Shown here: piece by piece, positions 1 to 8,880 of the stretch
Numbering within the stretch: position 1 is the stretch's first letter
Layout: each line of letters opens with the position of its first letter
From: Bhargavaea massiliensis
Lineage (GTDB): Bacteria; Bacillota; Bacilli; Bacillales_A; Planococcaceae
Direction of reading: 5' to 3'
NCBI RefSeq assembly: GCF_018390575.1
Contig: NZ_JAHBCJ010000001.1
Location: 310,001-374,000, forward strand
DNA length: 64,000 nucleotides
The notes under the pieces: generated by a model
Seen by the model: the letters and a program-made list of their open reading frames with translations, nothing else
What the model was told of the DNA's origin: nothing
The model's database searches: none
Made by a program: the position numbers and the translations under genes

Positions 1-2227
1 CGATGTCCTGCTCGGCCAGGCGCTTCGTGAGCTGGTCGGCCATGAGGTTGATGATCTGGCCAAGCTCTTCCTTGTCGAGCGAGTGGAAGACGATCATTTC
101 ATCCACACGGTTCAGGAATTCCGGACGGAAAGCTTTCTTCAGCTCGCTGAGCATCGTGTCCTTCATGTCCTTGTGGTCCCGCTTGCCATCCTGCAGGTCG
201 AAGCCGACGTACTTGTTCTGCTTGAGGGTCTCCGCACCGACGTTCGACGTCATGATGACGACCGTGTTGCGGAAGTCGACCGTGCGTCCTTTCGAGTCGG
301 TGAGCCGGCCGTCCTCGAGCACTTGCAGAAGGATATTGAAGACGTCGGGGTGGGCCTTCTCGATCTCATCCAGCAGGATGACGGAGTACGGCTTGCGGCG
401 GACCTTCTCTGTGAGCTGGCCGCCCTCGTCAAAGCCGACATAGCCCGGAGGCGAGCCGACAAGGCGGGACGTGGAGTGTTTCTCCATGTACTCCGACATG
501 TCGATGCGGATCATCGCGTCTTCGTCGCCGAACATCACTTCGGCCAGCGCACGGGCGAGTTCCGTCTTACCGACACCGGTCGGGCCCAGGAAGATAAACG
601 AGCCGATCGGGCGCTTCGGATCTTTCAGGCCGGCGCGTGCACGGCGGATGGCCCGGGAAATCGCGTCAACCGCTTCGTTCTGGCCGATGACCCGCTTATG
701 AAGCTCTTCTTCCATGTTGAGGAGCTTCGCGGTCTCGGTTTCCGCGATCTTTGAAACCGGAACGCCGGTCCACATGGAGACGACCTGCGCGACATCCTCG
801 ACGGTCACTTCGGATTCTTTCTTGCCCTGCTTTTCTTTCCATTCTTCCTTCGTGCGCTCAAGCTCTTCTTTCAGCTTCTGTTCCTTGTCGCGGAACGAAG
901 CGGCTTTTTCGAACTCCTGGCTCTGTACCGCGGCGTTCTTTTCGGAGCGGACGCTCTCGAGCTGCTGCTCCAGTTCCTTCAGGTCAGGCGGCGTGGTGAA
1001 TGAGCGCAGCCGGACTTTGGAACCCGCCTCATCGATCAGGTCGATCGCCTTGTCCGGGAGGAAACGGTCCGAAATATAGCGGTCGGACAGCTTGGCTGCC
1101 GCTTCGACGGCTTCGTCCGTAATTTTCACACGGTGGTGTGCCTCATAGCGGTCGCGCAGTCCGTGGATGATCTTGATCGTATCTTCGACCGTCGGCTCGT
1201 CTACCTGGATCGGCTGGAAGCGGCGCTCGAGCGCGGCATCCTTTTCGATGTACTTGCGGTACTCATCGAGCGTTGTCGCACCGATGCACTGGAGCTCGCC
1301 GCGTGCAAGTGCCGGCTTCAGAATGTTCGACGCGTCGATCGCGCCTTCCGCGCCGCCCGCGCCGATCAGCGTATGGAGCTCATCAATGAAGAGGATGATG
1401 TTGCCCGCCTGGCGGATTTCCTCCATCACTTTCTTCAGGCGGTCCTCGAACTCACCACGGTATTTTGTACCGGCGACGACCGTACCCATGTCGAGTGTCA
1501 TGACGCGCTTGTCGCGGAGCGTTTCCGGCACTTCGTTGTTGACGATCTGCTGGGCGAGGCCTTCCGCGATCGCCGTCTTTCCGACACCCGGCTCCCCGAT
1601 GAGGACCGGGTTGTTTTTCGTCCGGCGTGAAAGCACTTCGATCACGCGGGTGATTTCCTTGGAACGGCCGATGACCGGGTCGAGCGTGCCTTCGCGCGCA
1701 ATCTCGGTCAGGTCGCGGGCCAGCGAGTCGAGCGTCGGCGTGCTGGCGGAGGAGTTGCCGCCGCCCGCCTGCGCACCCTGGCCGTTTTCGTTCGAGCCGA
1801 GCAGCTGGAGCACCTGCTGGCGCGCCTTGTTCAGGGAAACGCCTGCATTGGCGAGGACGCGTGCCGCGACCCCTTCCCCTTCGCGGATCAGCGCGAGGAG
1901 GAGGTGCTCGGTGCCGACATAGGAGTGGCCGAGCTTGCGGGATTCATCCAGAGACAGCTCGATGACCTTTTTCGCCCGCGGAGTGTAGTGGATGATGGGG
2001 CCGACTTCGCGGTCACCGGTGCCGACGAGCTTCTCGACGCCTTCTTCGATCGTTTCGAAATTAACTCCGATCGCCTCGAGCGCTTTCGCGGCGATGCCGC
2101 CGCCTTCGCGGATGAGGCCAAGGAGGATATGTTCGGTCCCGATGGCGTCATGGCGCATCCGGATCGCTTCTTCCTGCGCAAGCTGGAGAACTTTCTGTGA
2201 GCGTTGCGTAAAGCGGTTGAACATCAT
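1..2227 (-). CDS. clpC: ClpC, AAA+ unfoldase of the Clp protease (3' end off the window)
   Basis: Class-I Clp/Hsp100 ATPase that unfolds substrates and feeds them to ClpP; in Bacillales it degrades proteins marked by McsB arginine phosphorylation. About 742 codons are visible. They hold the double Clp N-domain repeat (about residues 1-150), a first AAA module with Walker A GEPGVGKT near residue 210, a coiled middle domain, and a second AAA module with GPTGVGKT near residue 550. The family is usually about 810-820 aa, so roughly the last 75 residues lie beyond the left edge. The start is the first of two adjacent ATGs (MMFNRF), matching the MMFGRF start of B. subtilis ClpC. It is the last visible gene of ctsR-mcsA-mcsB-clpC. 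Unlike the tight B. subtilis arrangement, a 226-bp gap with its own promoter precedes it. Confidence 0.97.
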   Translation of the reverse strand, partial: MMFNRFTQRSQKVLQLAQEEAIRMRHDAIGTEHILLGLIREGGGIAAKALEAIGVNFETIEEGVEKLVGTGDREVGPIIHYTPRAKKVIELSLDESRKLGHSYVGTEHLLLALIREGEGVAARVLANAGVSLNKARQQVLQLLGSNENGQGAQAGGGNSSASTPTLDSLARDLTEIAREGTLDPVIGRSKEITRVIEVLSRRTKNNPVLIGEPGVGKTAIAEGLAQQIVNNEVPETLRDKRVMTLDMGTVVAGTKYRGEFEDRLKKVMEEIRQAGNIILFIDELHTLIGAGGAEGAIDASNILKPALARGELQCIGATTLDEYRKYIEKDAALERRFQPIQVDEPTVEDTIKIIHGLRDRYEAHHRVKITDEAVEAAAKLSDRYISDRFLPDKAIDLIDEAGSKVRLRSFTTPPDLKELEQQLESVRSEKNAAVQSQEFEKAASFRDKEQKLKEELERTKEEWKEKQGKKESEVTVEDVAQVVSMWTGVPVSKIAETETAKLLNMEEELHKRVIGQNEAVDAISRAIRRARAGLKDPKRPIGSFIFLGPTGVGKTELARALAEVMFGDEDAMIRIDMSEYMEKHSTSRLVGSPPGYVGFDEGGQLTEKVRRKPYSVILLDEIEKAHPDVFNILLQVLEDGRLTDSKGRTVDFRNTVVIMTSNVGAETLKQNKYVGFDLQDGKRDHKDMKDTMLSELKKAFRPEFLNRVDEMIVFHSLDKEELGQIINLMADQLTKRLAEQDI

Positions 2228-2372
2228 ATACAATCCCTCTCTTCTCTTAATGATTCATTTATGCAGATCCTGATGAACTTTGATTCTGGTTATATGATAA
2301 AAGGTTCCCCTAAACCGTCCGGCGTCAAACCGGAAACGGGAGAACCGGGTCAACTCTTTCGGAAAGGCCCGA

Positions 2373-2418
2373 TTTGACCTTCTTTGACTATTGTAAACCG
2401 AACGTCTCCCCCGTTCAA
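2373..2418 (-). promoter_or_regulatory. clpC promoter with CtsR operator
   Basis: On the minus strand a -35 TTGAAC (2413-2418), a 17-bp spacer and a -10 TACAAT (2390-2395) are followed at once by AGTCAAA-GAA-GGTCAAA (2389-2373). That is an exact match to the CtsR heptad pair RGTCAAA-NAN-RGTCAAA. The operator covers the expected transcription start, so CtsR should repress clpC separately from the ctsR promoter. Confidence 0.85.
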
Positions 2419-2453
2419 AACATATGCTTGCGGGATGCTTTCCATCCGGCGGC

Positions 2454-3524
2454 TCAGTCTTCTCGGCGGGACTGCCGGCCCATGCCGATCCGCTCACGGA
2501 TCAGCTTCGCCCGGAAGACGTCACGCTCGCCGGGCTGGAGCGTCTCTCCCGCATACTGCTGGAGAAACGCCGGCTGCATGAAGATCATGAGCTCGTTCAG
2601 GACGGATAGGTCGACATCGGGGATGATGCCCATATCGATGCCGAGCCGGACGTCGGACAGCCGGTTTGCCGCTTCGTCTGTCGCGAGCACGCGGGCATTT
2701 GTCAGGATTCCGTACGACCGCCAGACGCGGTCCTCGAGCTTCATCGGGGAATGCTCCCGGAGCGCGCGGCGCGCCCGTTCTTCCTGCTCGATCAGCCGCT
2801 CCGTCAGGTCGCGCAGGTCCATCAGGATATCCCGCTCCGACTTCCCGAGCGTCATTTGGTTCGACACCTGATAGACATTGCCGAGCGCATCGGAGCCTTC
2901 GCCGTAGCTGCCGCGGACCGTCATTCCGAGCCGGGCGACCGCCTGGGCAATGCGCGCCATGTTGCTCGTGATGGAAAGTGCCGGCAAATGCAGCATGACC
3001 GAGGCACGGAGGCCCGTGCCCGTATTGGTCGGGCAGCTCGTGATGTAGCCGAAATCCCCGTCAAACGCGTACGGCAGGGTTTCTTCAAGCCGGTTGTCGA
3101 TATCGTTCGCCCGGTCGAACGCCTCCATGAGATGAAGGCCCGGGTAAATCACCTGGATGCGTATATGGTCTTCCTCGTTCACCATGATTGAAACCGACTC
3201 GTCGCCCGAGAGGATCACAGAACCGGGCCGTTCCGGGTCCGCCAGCTGAGGGCTGATCAGATGCTTCTCGACGAGTGCCTGCCGCTGGATCGCCGGTACG
3301 CTTTCCATCGGGATATGGGAAAAGCCCTCCATGCCCTCGAGTGCGGCGGCAACTTGAGAGTCGACTTCTTCCGCTTCCTCCCGGCTGAAATCAAGCGGGA
3401 AGCGGAAGCCCTTCAGGTTCCGCGCAAGGCGGACGCGTGTCGACATGACGATATCCGAATGCTCGCCTCTCGGCCCCATCCACGGGGTGACCGCATTTTC
3501 AAGGAAGTTTTCAATCGACGACAT
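2454..3524 (-). CDS. mcsB: McsB protein-arginine kinase
   Basis: Phosphorylates arginines on aggregated or misfolded proteins, and on CtsR, to target them to ClpCP; it needs McsA for activity. The 356-aa product has the phosphagen-kinase fold: STRVRLARN near residues 27-35, NEEDHIRIQ near 115-123, and SCPTNTGTGLRASV near 163-176. The allosteric phosphoarginine-binding RDxxRA motif is present as RDVFRA at about 334-339. The start at MSSIENF is chosen over an in-frame upstream start because the family begins there. The 14-bp overlap with the end of mcsA suggests translational coupling. Confidence 0.97.
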   Translation of the reverse strand: MSSIENFLENAVTPWMGPRGEHSDIVMSTRVRLARNLKGFRFPLDFSREEAEEVDSQVAAALEGMEGFSHIPMESVPAIQRQALVEKHLISPQLADPERPGSVILSGDESVSIMVNEEDHIRIQVIYPGLHLMEAFDRANDIDNRLEETLPYAFDGDFGYITSCPTNTGTGLRASVMLHLPALSITSNMARIAQAVARLGMTVRGSYGEGSDALGNVYQVSNQMTLGKSERDILMDLRDLTERLIEQEERARRALREHSPMKLEDRVWRSYGILTNARVLATDEAANRLSDVRLGIDMGIIPDVDLSVLNELMIFMQPAFLQQYAGETLQPGERDVFRAKLIRERIGMGRQSRRED

Positions 3525-4059
3525 CCTGTCCGCCCCCTTCCTCCAGGCTGCGCTCCAGTTCCCGGACTTCGTCCCGGAGCTGTGCCGCCCGCTCAAATTC
3601 TTCCTGGTTGATGGCTTCTTTCATTTGTCTTCTCAAGTCCTTGATTTTCCGTTCGGCTGCAATCCGCCCGCTGTAGGACGCAGGCACCTTGCCTTCATGC
3701 CTCGTATGGCCGCCTTGGACTTTGTTGAACACTTCGGGCAGCTCTTTTCGGAACGCACCATAGCATTCCGCGCAGCCGAATTTCCCGCGCTCGATAAACC
3801 GGCGGAACGTCAGCCCGCAATTCGGGCATTCGGGGCCGCTGCTGACCTGGGGCTGCGCGGCCTTCTGGAACGCGCCCGGACCGGCAAACCAGTTTTGGAG
3901 AAATTGCTGGATGCCGAGCGGGTCACCCCCGAAGTCACCCTGGAACGGCTGGAAATTTGCCGCGCAGACGTCGCACAAATGCCGCTCCTCGGTTTTACCG
4001 TTTTTGCTTTGGGTTACGACGACCGAAGCCGGCCGTTCATTGCAGTTGTCACAGATCAA
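3511..4059 (-). CDS. mcsA: McsA, activator of McsB (zinc-finger and UVR-motif protein)
   Basis: Co-activator and adaptor of the McsB kinase. Two pairs of CxxC zinc-binding motifs are visible (CDNC/CDVC near the N-terminus, CPNC/CAEC in the middle). The C-terminal third carries a UvrB/UvrC-type motif (EFERAAQLRDEVRELE). The start is set at TTG 4059 (MICDNCNERP, 182 aa) because an AAAGAGGTG Shine-Dalgarno lies just upstream and McsA proteins begin MIC. A GTG three codons earlier overlaps that site. It lies between ctsR and mcsB in one operon. Confidence 0.95.
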   Translation of the reverse strand: MICDNCNERPASVVVTQSKNGKTEERHLCDVCAANFQPFQGDFGGDPLGIQQFLQNWFAGPGAFQKAAQPQVSSGPECPNCGLTFRRFIERGKFGCAECYGAFRKELPEVFNKVQGGHTRHEGKVPASYSGRIAAERKIKDLRRQMKEAINQEEFERAAQLRDEVRELERSLEEGGGQDVVD

Positions 4060-4104
4060 CGAACACACCTCTTTCAGCGGCCGGCATGCGGGTGCCGGCC
4101 AAGG

Positions 4105-4623
4105 TCACTTGCTTTTTCCGTTTTCGGCGGAGCGGCCCTGATTTTCCCCCGGGCCGTGTGCCGCCTCGTATTTTAATGTGCTGAGCATTGCCTGCATGAT
4201 CCGGGAGCGTAGCAGGTCCCTTTCCGGGAGCTGCGACATGAGCGTCAGCCGGTGCACGGCGGCATGCATCATGTTTGCCTCCCGCTCCGTCAGGACATCC
4301 TCATCGATAAGGCGGCGGATGATATCCTCTGCCATCGCCTGCGTGGAGCCGCCGCCCAGCCCCTCGACGATCTGCTCGATCAGGTCGATCCGGCTGTTCG
4401 GCCGGACTCGGACAATCCGGATGTACCCTCCGCCGCCCCGCTTGCTTTCGACCATGTAGCCGCGCTCCGTCGTGAACCGGGTCTTGATGACATAGTTGAT
4501 CTGCGAAGGGACGCACTGGAATTTCTCCGCGACTTCACTCCGCTTGATCTCCGCCATCCCGTCCTGTTCCTTTTCGAGAATCGACTTGAGATATCCTTCA
4601 ATGATGTCGGAGATGTTCCGCAT
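4105..4623 (-). CDS. ctsR: CtsR, class III stress gene repressor
   Basis: Winged-helix repressor of clp genes that loses DNA binding on heat and is degraded through McsB/ClpCP. The 172-aa product starts MRNISDIIEGYLK and carries the winged-helix region with the glycine-rich wing RGGGGYIRI, the heat-sensing loop of CtsR proteins. The start is fixed by AAAGAGGTG seven bases upstream of ATG 4623. It is the first gene of the operon and has a CtsR operator in its own promoter, so autoregulation is expected. Confidence 0.97.
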   Translation of the reverse strand: MRNISDIIEGYLKSILEKEQDGMAEIKRSEVAEKFQCVPSQINYVIKTRFTTERGYMVESKRGGGGYIRIVRVRPNSRIDLIEQIVEGLGGGSTQAMAEDIIRRLIDEDVLTEREANMMHAAVHRLTLMSQLPERDLLRSRIMQAMLSTLKYEAAHGPGENQGRSAENGKSK

Positions 4624-4654
4624 GGTTTCACCTCTTTCCAAGGCATATGGACTC

Positions 4655-4709
4655 AGTTGACTTTGACTATCTTTGACTTAATTATACGACGTTATACATG
4701 CATCCGCAA
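4655..4709 (-). promoter_or_regulatory. ctsR operon promoter with CtsR operator
   Basis: On the minus strand a perfect -10 TATAAT (4681-4686) lies 17 bp from a weak -35 TTGCGG (4704-4709). The pair AGTCAAA-GAT-AGTCAAA (4678-4662) follows directly and fits the CtsR heptad consensus. A further GTCAAC-like half site lies just downstream. Confidence 0.88.
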
Positions 4710-5183
4710 AGATTTTGCGCAGGCAGGAGGGGAGCTCTAAAAAATGAAAATGTCGCTTTCCGTTCCAGCCCCTGTCGCACAAAGTTAATGCTTTTAAGCA
4801 CAGACGCCGTTCTTTCTTCGTAACGGCGCCGGTAATGAGCCTGGCGTCTGTGCGCAGCGCGAAGCGGAAGATCTTCTGCGAGCAAAAGCTCCAGCGTTGC
4901 GAAGCATTGCGCAACACTTCGGCTAATGCTTTTCCGCAGGTGTCTCGGTCCATTCACTTCAAGCAGCTACCAATTTTTCGGTGTCCTCGGCAAAAGACCG
5001 TTTTAAGGCGATAGTAAAATTCTTTTTAAAAACTAGGTTTAACCTGTTCCGGAGCGGGTAAGGAAAGGGATGTGCATTGCGTTTTTCGCTCCCGCCGGAA
5101 TGTGAAGAGGATTTTTTCTCATCTGTTTTTTTCCTCATCTGACCTTTCCCCAAACAAAAACCCCGGATGAAACCAAACATACC
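4710..5183. repeat. Non-coding gap with alternative hairpins and a decayed palindromic-repeat remnant
   Basis: No credible gene is seen between the ctsR promoter and the ribosome binding site of the next gene. GCACAGACGCC at 4798-4808 pairs with GGCGTCTGTGC at 4843-4853. A second stem, CGCCGTT (4805-4811) with AACGGCG (4822-4828), shares bases with the first, so the two exclude each other. The stretch CTTTTCCGCAGGTGTCTC near 4930 resembles the right half of the repeat element at 25.3 kb, so this may be a degenerate copy of that family. Confidence 0.4.
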
Positions 5184-5197
5184 GGAGGCGGTTCAAC

Positions 5198-5800
5198 TTG
5201 AACTGGTACGACAAACTCAACGAATATTTTCCCGTGGAAGAAATGAAGTCCAAGGATCATATGGAGACACTCCTAAAAGAAAAGGAAGGCGTGTACGGCA
5301 AGGATGAAGGGCCTTACCACGTGCTGATGTATGCTGAATTTGACGAATTTCTCTTTGTCGATTATTTGTTTGTTTCGTCGAAGTCCCGCGGCCAGGGGCT
5401 TGGCGGCAAACTGATTGAAAAGCTGAAAGCCAAAAACAAACCGATCATCCTCGAAGTAGAGCCTGTTGATTATGAGGACACCGACACAGCGAAGCGCCTG
5501 AAGTTCTATGCCCGCAACGGATTTGCCCACGCACGCCGCATCGGCTACAGCCGACGGTCGCTGGCGACAGGCGAAAAGACGGACCTTGAAATTCTCTACT
5601 GGGCCCCGAACCATGAGGGTGAAGAAACGGTCGAACAGGCTATCTACGACCATATGCGAAAGACATACGAAGAGATCCACACTTACAAAGACGAAGACTT
5701 CTATGGCGACTCCTACGAGCACACCGATGAAGTATTCAACTTCCATGAAGAAGAGCGTCAGAAAGATGATATCCTGGAGCCGTTCACGGTCTCCGCATAA
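5198..5800 (+). CDS. GNAT family N-acetyltransferase with acidic C-terminal tail
   Basis: Predicted acetyl-CoA-dependent N-acetyltransferase, substrate unknown, 200 aa. The acetyl-CoA loop is visible as SRGQGLGGKLIEKL in the middle of the GNAT domain. The last 60 residues are rich in Asp, Glu and His and extend beyond the usual fold. The start is TTG 5198 (MNWYDKLNEYF), six bases after GGAGGCGG. It is followed by its own terminator and reads as a single-gene unit. Confidence 0.8.
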   Translation: MNWYDKLNEYFPVEEMKSKDHMETLLKEKEGVYGKDEGPYHVLMYAEFDEFLFVDYLFVSSKSRGQGLGGKLIEKLKAKNKPIILEVEPVDYEDTDTAKRLKFYARNGFAHARRIGYSRRSLATGEKTDLEILYWAPNHEGEETVEQAIYDHMRKTYEEIHTYKDEDFYGDSYEHTDEVFNFHEEERQKDDILEPFTVSA

Positions 5801-5808
5801 TGCAGCAA

Positions 5809-5835
5809 GCCCTCCGCAGCACGCGGAGGGCTTTT
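5809..5835 (+). terminator. Terminator after the GNAT gene
   Basis: A 9-bp perfect stem GCCCTCCGC / GCGGAGGGC with a 5-nt loop is followed by a T-rich run (CTTTTCTTATT). Confidence 0.9.
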
Positions 5836-5836
5836 C

Positions 5837-7537
5837 TTATTGTTCAATTGTCTTGTTCTTGATTTCTTTTACGGGCAGGAACATCTCCCCGGTTTCGAGG
5901 TAGGTGATTTCGAGTTGGTCGCCTTCCTGGATATAAACCGCGAGCGGCACCGTTTCCGTGGAAGCGAGGAAGCTCCGCCCGTCTTCCGCCAGGACCGATA
6001 CGAGGGTAAAGTCGCCCGCCCGCTCCTTGTAGACGCGCCGGACGGTGACGGACGCCTTGGCCTCTTCCGCCTCCGACGATCCGTCGACGGTCGAGCCGCC
6101 GCGCTGGAGCGCCGTCTTGTACAGCTTGAGTGCTTCGTTCGGCGTGCCGGCAAATGCCGAGATTTCGGGATTCGCCGCCGAGACGATGAAGTAGTTCTGC
6201 AGGAAGCCATTCTGGTCAAGCACCGGCGTCAGCCAGCTGGCCTCGCCATAGAAGTTGTACAGCACCGGCATTTCGCCGGACCATTTCTTCTCGATGAACT
6301 TCTTCTCGATAATCTGGAGCGTTCCCTGCGAGTCCATGTACGACTCCTCGAGGTTGCCCGTGTAATAAGTGGCCTCGCCCGTCCGCGCATCGGTGAGCGC
6401 ATAGCCGAGCATCGAGTCCACTTCTTCTTTCGGGCTTGTGAAGTCGGTGAAGTAATACATGCGGCCGGTCTCGTCGAACACCGGGCTCACGTTTGCCTCT
6501 GTGCCCTCGTCGGACGGCAGCTTCACGTCTTTCTTTCCGAACAGTGAGTTCCAGAAGCCGTGCACGTATTTTCCGAAGTAGCTGTTCGCCAGGCTGACGG
6601 CCTCGGGCGATACGGCTCCGTCGATGAATTCCGGCACGTCTCCAATGGTGTAGCGCTGCGTCTTCCCGGTTGCCGGGTCGACGGTGACGATTCCCCTCAC
6701 GTCAAAGCCGTTCCGCGCGGAGATGAATTTCCCGTACGAGCGGATATAGTGCGGCTTGCCTCCGTCGTCGATCTCCAGCTGGGCATCGCCGTAGAAGATG
6801 AGGCCCGGATGTGCCATGCGCATATGGCGCTCGACGTTCTTGTGGAAGTAGGACGACGGCGTGTAGGCCATTTCGGACTTCACGAACTTCGGGTTGTCGG
6901 CCGAGTCGGTTGCGCTCATCGTGAAGTAACCCGGCGTCGTGTCACCGTTGATCCACTTGAAAAATCCTGCAAACTCGACCGGCGCGATGTAGACATATTC
7001 GCCGCCGACTTTCTGGATCTGCAGTTCGCCGAGTTCGTAGTAGCTCGTATTCGGCACCTGGCCGAACGCCTTTTTCATCTTGTTGCGGGCAAATTTCGGC
7101 GGCACGCTTGCGGGCGTCTTCGTCTCGTCGAACGCGCTGATCTCGACCTGCTCCTCCATTTCGACCGCCTTGTATTTGTCATTGGCGTTAAAGAGCGGTG
7201 CGGCGAGGATATAGGCTGCGAAAACGAGCGCCGCAAGCGAAACGATCGTCCGTGCCTTGCGCTCGGTGCCCCTGGCAGCGGACGCGGCGCCAATCACAGC
7301 CGCAATGACGACCGCCGGCCAGAGCGATGTCCAGTTGCGGTCCAGGTTCATGAAGTAATAAACAGCAAATGTGATGATGGCGAGCGTGACGGCGGACCCG
7401 ATCAGGAGCGGGACGGTGTTGACCGGCTCCGTTGCCTTGTGGCCGTCTTTCTTCACGTCACGTGCCGCCCGGAACGGCACCGCCAGCAGCGCCATAACCA
7501 GACCCGCAATCACGGAAAACAACAATAAATTCAGCAT
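5837..7537 (-). CDS. Membrane protein with four N-terminal helices and a large extracytoplasmic domain, function unknown
   Basis: I do not recognise a named family. The 566-aa product has four hydrophobic segments in the first 140 residues (for example LLLFSVIAGLVMALLAV and ARTIVSLAALVFAAYILAA). About 420 soluble residues follow, probably outside the membrane, rich in aromatic and acidic residues and ending in a beta-rich stretch. The start is ATG 7537, eight bases after AGAGGG. An upstream in-frame start lacks a site. It is transcribed alone, and a 21-bp-period repeat array lies upstream of it. Confidence 0.75.
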   Translation of the reverse strand: MLNLLLFSVIAGLVMALLAVPFRAARDVKKDGHKATEPVNTVPLLIGSAVTLAIITFAVYYFMNLDRNWTSLWPAVVIAAVIGAASAARGTERKARTIVSLAALVFAAYILAAPLFNANDKYKAVEMEEQVEISAFDETKTPASVPPKFARNKMKKAFGQVPNTSYYELGELQIQKVGGEYVYIAPVEFAGFFKWINGDTTPGYFTMSATDSADNPKFVKSEMAYTPSSYFHKNVERHMRMAHPGLIFYGDAQLEIDDGGKPHYIRSYGKFISARNGFDVRGIVTVDPATGKTQRYTIGDVPEFIDGAVSPEAVSLANSYFGKYVHGFWNSLFGKKDVKLPSDEGTEANVSPVFDETGRMYYFTDFTSPKEEVDSMLGYALTDARTGEATYYTGNLEESYMDSQGTLQIIEKKFIEKKWSGEMPVLYNFYGEASWLTPVLDQNGFLQNYFIVSAANPEISAFAGTPNEALKLYKTALQRGGSTVDGSSEAEEAKASVTVRRVYKERAGDFTLVSVLAEDGRSFLASTETVPLAVYIQEGDQLEITYLETGEMFLPVKEIKNKTIEQ

Positions 7538-7654
7538 GAGGAAAACCCTCTCTATTTTGGAGTGTATGGTCTTTCTACGAAGAAAAGCGCCGCGGGGTTT
7601 CATGATTCGGGTGATTTTTATTGAGCGCGGGTCCGCGAATTGTGGGGCGGCGGA

Positions 7655-7762
7655 GCGCGCATAGGACTCTATGCGCGGTTACCGGCAATCTATGCGCGCC
7701 TGCGAGTATTCTATGCGCGGGTTATCCGGTTTCTATGCGCGCTTCCGGCACTTCTATGCGCG
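7655..7762. repeat. Array of five CTATGCGCG words at 21-bp period, with one inverted copy
   Basis: CTATGCGCG starts at 7669, 7690, 7711, 7733 and 7754, a spacing of 21, 21, 22 and 21 bp. The 12-13 bp between words is not conserved. An inverted copy, CGCGCATAG (7656-7664), forms a 9-bp hairpin with the first direct copy around a 4-nt loop. The array fills the gap between the NERD gene terminator and the next gene start. Confidence 0.9.
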
Positions 7763-7768
7763 CTCATC

Positions 7769-7796
7769 AAAAAAGAGCACCCTCTCGGAGTGCCCC
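7769..7796 (-). terminator. Terminator of the NERD-domain gene
   Basis: On the minus strand GCACTC / GAGGGTGC (one bulge) forms a short stem followed by TTTTTT. Confidence 0.75.
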
Positions 7797-7800
7797 AAAA

Positions 7801-8742
7801 TCACTGCTGATGATAGGTTTTCCAGCGGCCCTTCCCATTTTCAATCAGCCCCGCACTTTTCATCATCCTCCTTGCCGCATGCCGGTCTTCAACCTCAAGA
7901 AACCTTCGGCATTCCTCATTGGTCATGCCTCCGCTGAAAATGTGGAACCAGTCCCCGATCGCTTTAACGTGGGCGGAACGGGAGATGCTCTCGCAACGGC
8001 AATGCCACGCACGGTTATGCCAGCGCATGCCGAACTCGCCGCAGACCGTGCACATGACGCCGGTCCGGATGTCTTTTTTGGTCACCTGGGGGTACATCGT
8101 GCAGAGCGGCCGCTGGACGTATGGCTCATGCGATGCGAGCACTTGCCGGGTGAGCTCATTTAACTCATGCTCATCAAGCAGTGGCCGACCGGAAAGATTG
8201 CGCAAGAAAAACGAAATGCGATTCGGAAAGAGAATAGGGTGTGGAGCGACAGCCGCTTCGACTATTTGGCTCGGGTAGGCGAAGACGACGGCGCCGTATA
8301 CAGGAATGGGGGTATTGCGCTCATGCAGCCAGTCTCGGAACAGCAACAGATTGCTGTCCAGCTGGGCAAACGGGCTGCCAAGCGCTTCTTCACGGCCGTC
8401 CTTGGTGATCCGGACCAGTTCAGGGGGGATGTCCCTGATCACGGAGCGGCCGGAAATGTTTTTGACTTCGAGAAGGCATGCCCACGATTGCGTGAGTACA
8501 AGCACATCAAGCTGGAACCGGGACCCGCAGACGAGCCTGAGGTCCGGAATGATCCGGATCGGACCGGGGTGCCGATACTCCGCAAGCACACTGTCCACCC
8601 GTTCTTCTCCGCGGAAACCTGCCTCGGCCTGTTTCCGGCGTTCCTCCAGCTTGCCGGCGACCAGATTGTCCGGCCAAAGCCTGAGCAGGACCGCGTCACA
8701 TACCTTTTCAATTCCGGGCCTCGCCCGGTCTTTCATGATCAT
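7801..8742 (-). CDS. NERD (nuclease-related) domain protein with a zinc-ribbon-like segment
   Basis: The 313-aa product has the NERD fold: GFRGEERV, then FQLDVLVLT and CLLEVKNISG, giving the E...D...ExK arrangement of this restriction-endonuclease-like family. Nuclease activity is inferred from the fold, not shown. A C-terminal CTVC...CRC cluster could bind zinc. The start is ATG 8742, preceded by GGAGGTG. It is divergent from the DUF3238-like gene, with about 140 bp shared between them. Confidence 0.82.
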   Translation of the reverse strand: MIMKDRARPGIEKVCDAVLLRLWPDNLVAGKLEERRKQAEAGFRGEERVDSVLAEYRHPGPIRIIPDLRLVCGSRFQLDVLVLTQSWACLLEVKNISGRSVIRDIPPELVRITKDGREEALGSPFAQLDSNLLLFRDWLHERNTPIPVYGAVVFAYPSQIVEAAVAPHPILFPNRISFFLRNLSGRPLLDEHELNELTRQVLASHEPYVQRPLCTMYPQVTKKDIRTGVMCTVCGEFGMRWHNRAWHCRCESISRSAHVKAIGDWFHIFSGGMTNEECRRFLEVEDRHAARRMMKSAGLIENGKGRWKTYHQQ

Positions 8743-8880
8743 TCAATCACCTCCATCTCCATGTTACCCCATCAAGCGGAAATCTCCATGCAGTATCCGG
8801 CCTCTTTTCCGGGTATACACAAATGGAAGACCTCCGATACTCGGAACATCAGACCAATTGCACGAAAAGGAGTGAGCCGA

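Noticed and set aside
6560-7528. Plus-strand frame opposite the membrane-protein gene
   Set aside because: Composition-driven shadow, no ribosome site and no recognisable domain.
7655-7762. CRISPR-like array
   Set aside because: The conserved word is only 9 bp and the variable parts 12-13 bp, far too short, and no cas genes or leader are near.
8167-8880. Long open frame extending the DUF3238-like gene upstream
   Set aside because: It is antisense to the NERD gene and has no ribosome site; TTG 8881 with AAAGGAGTG explains the real start.
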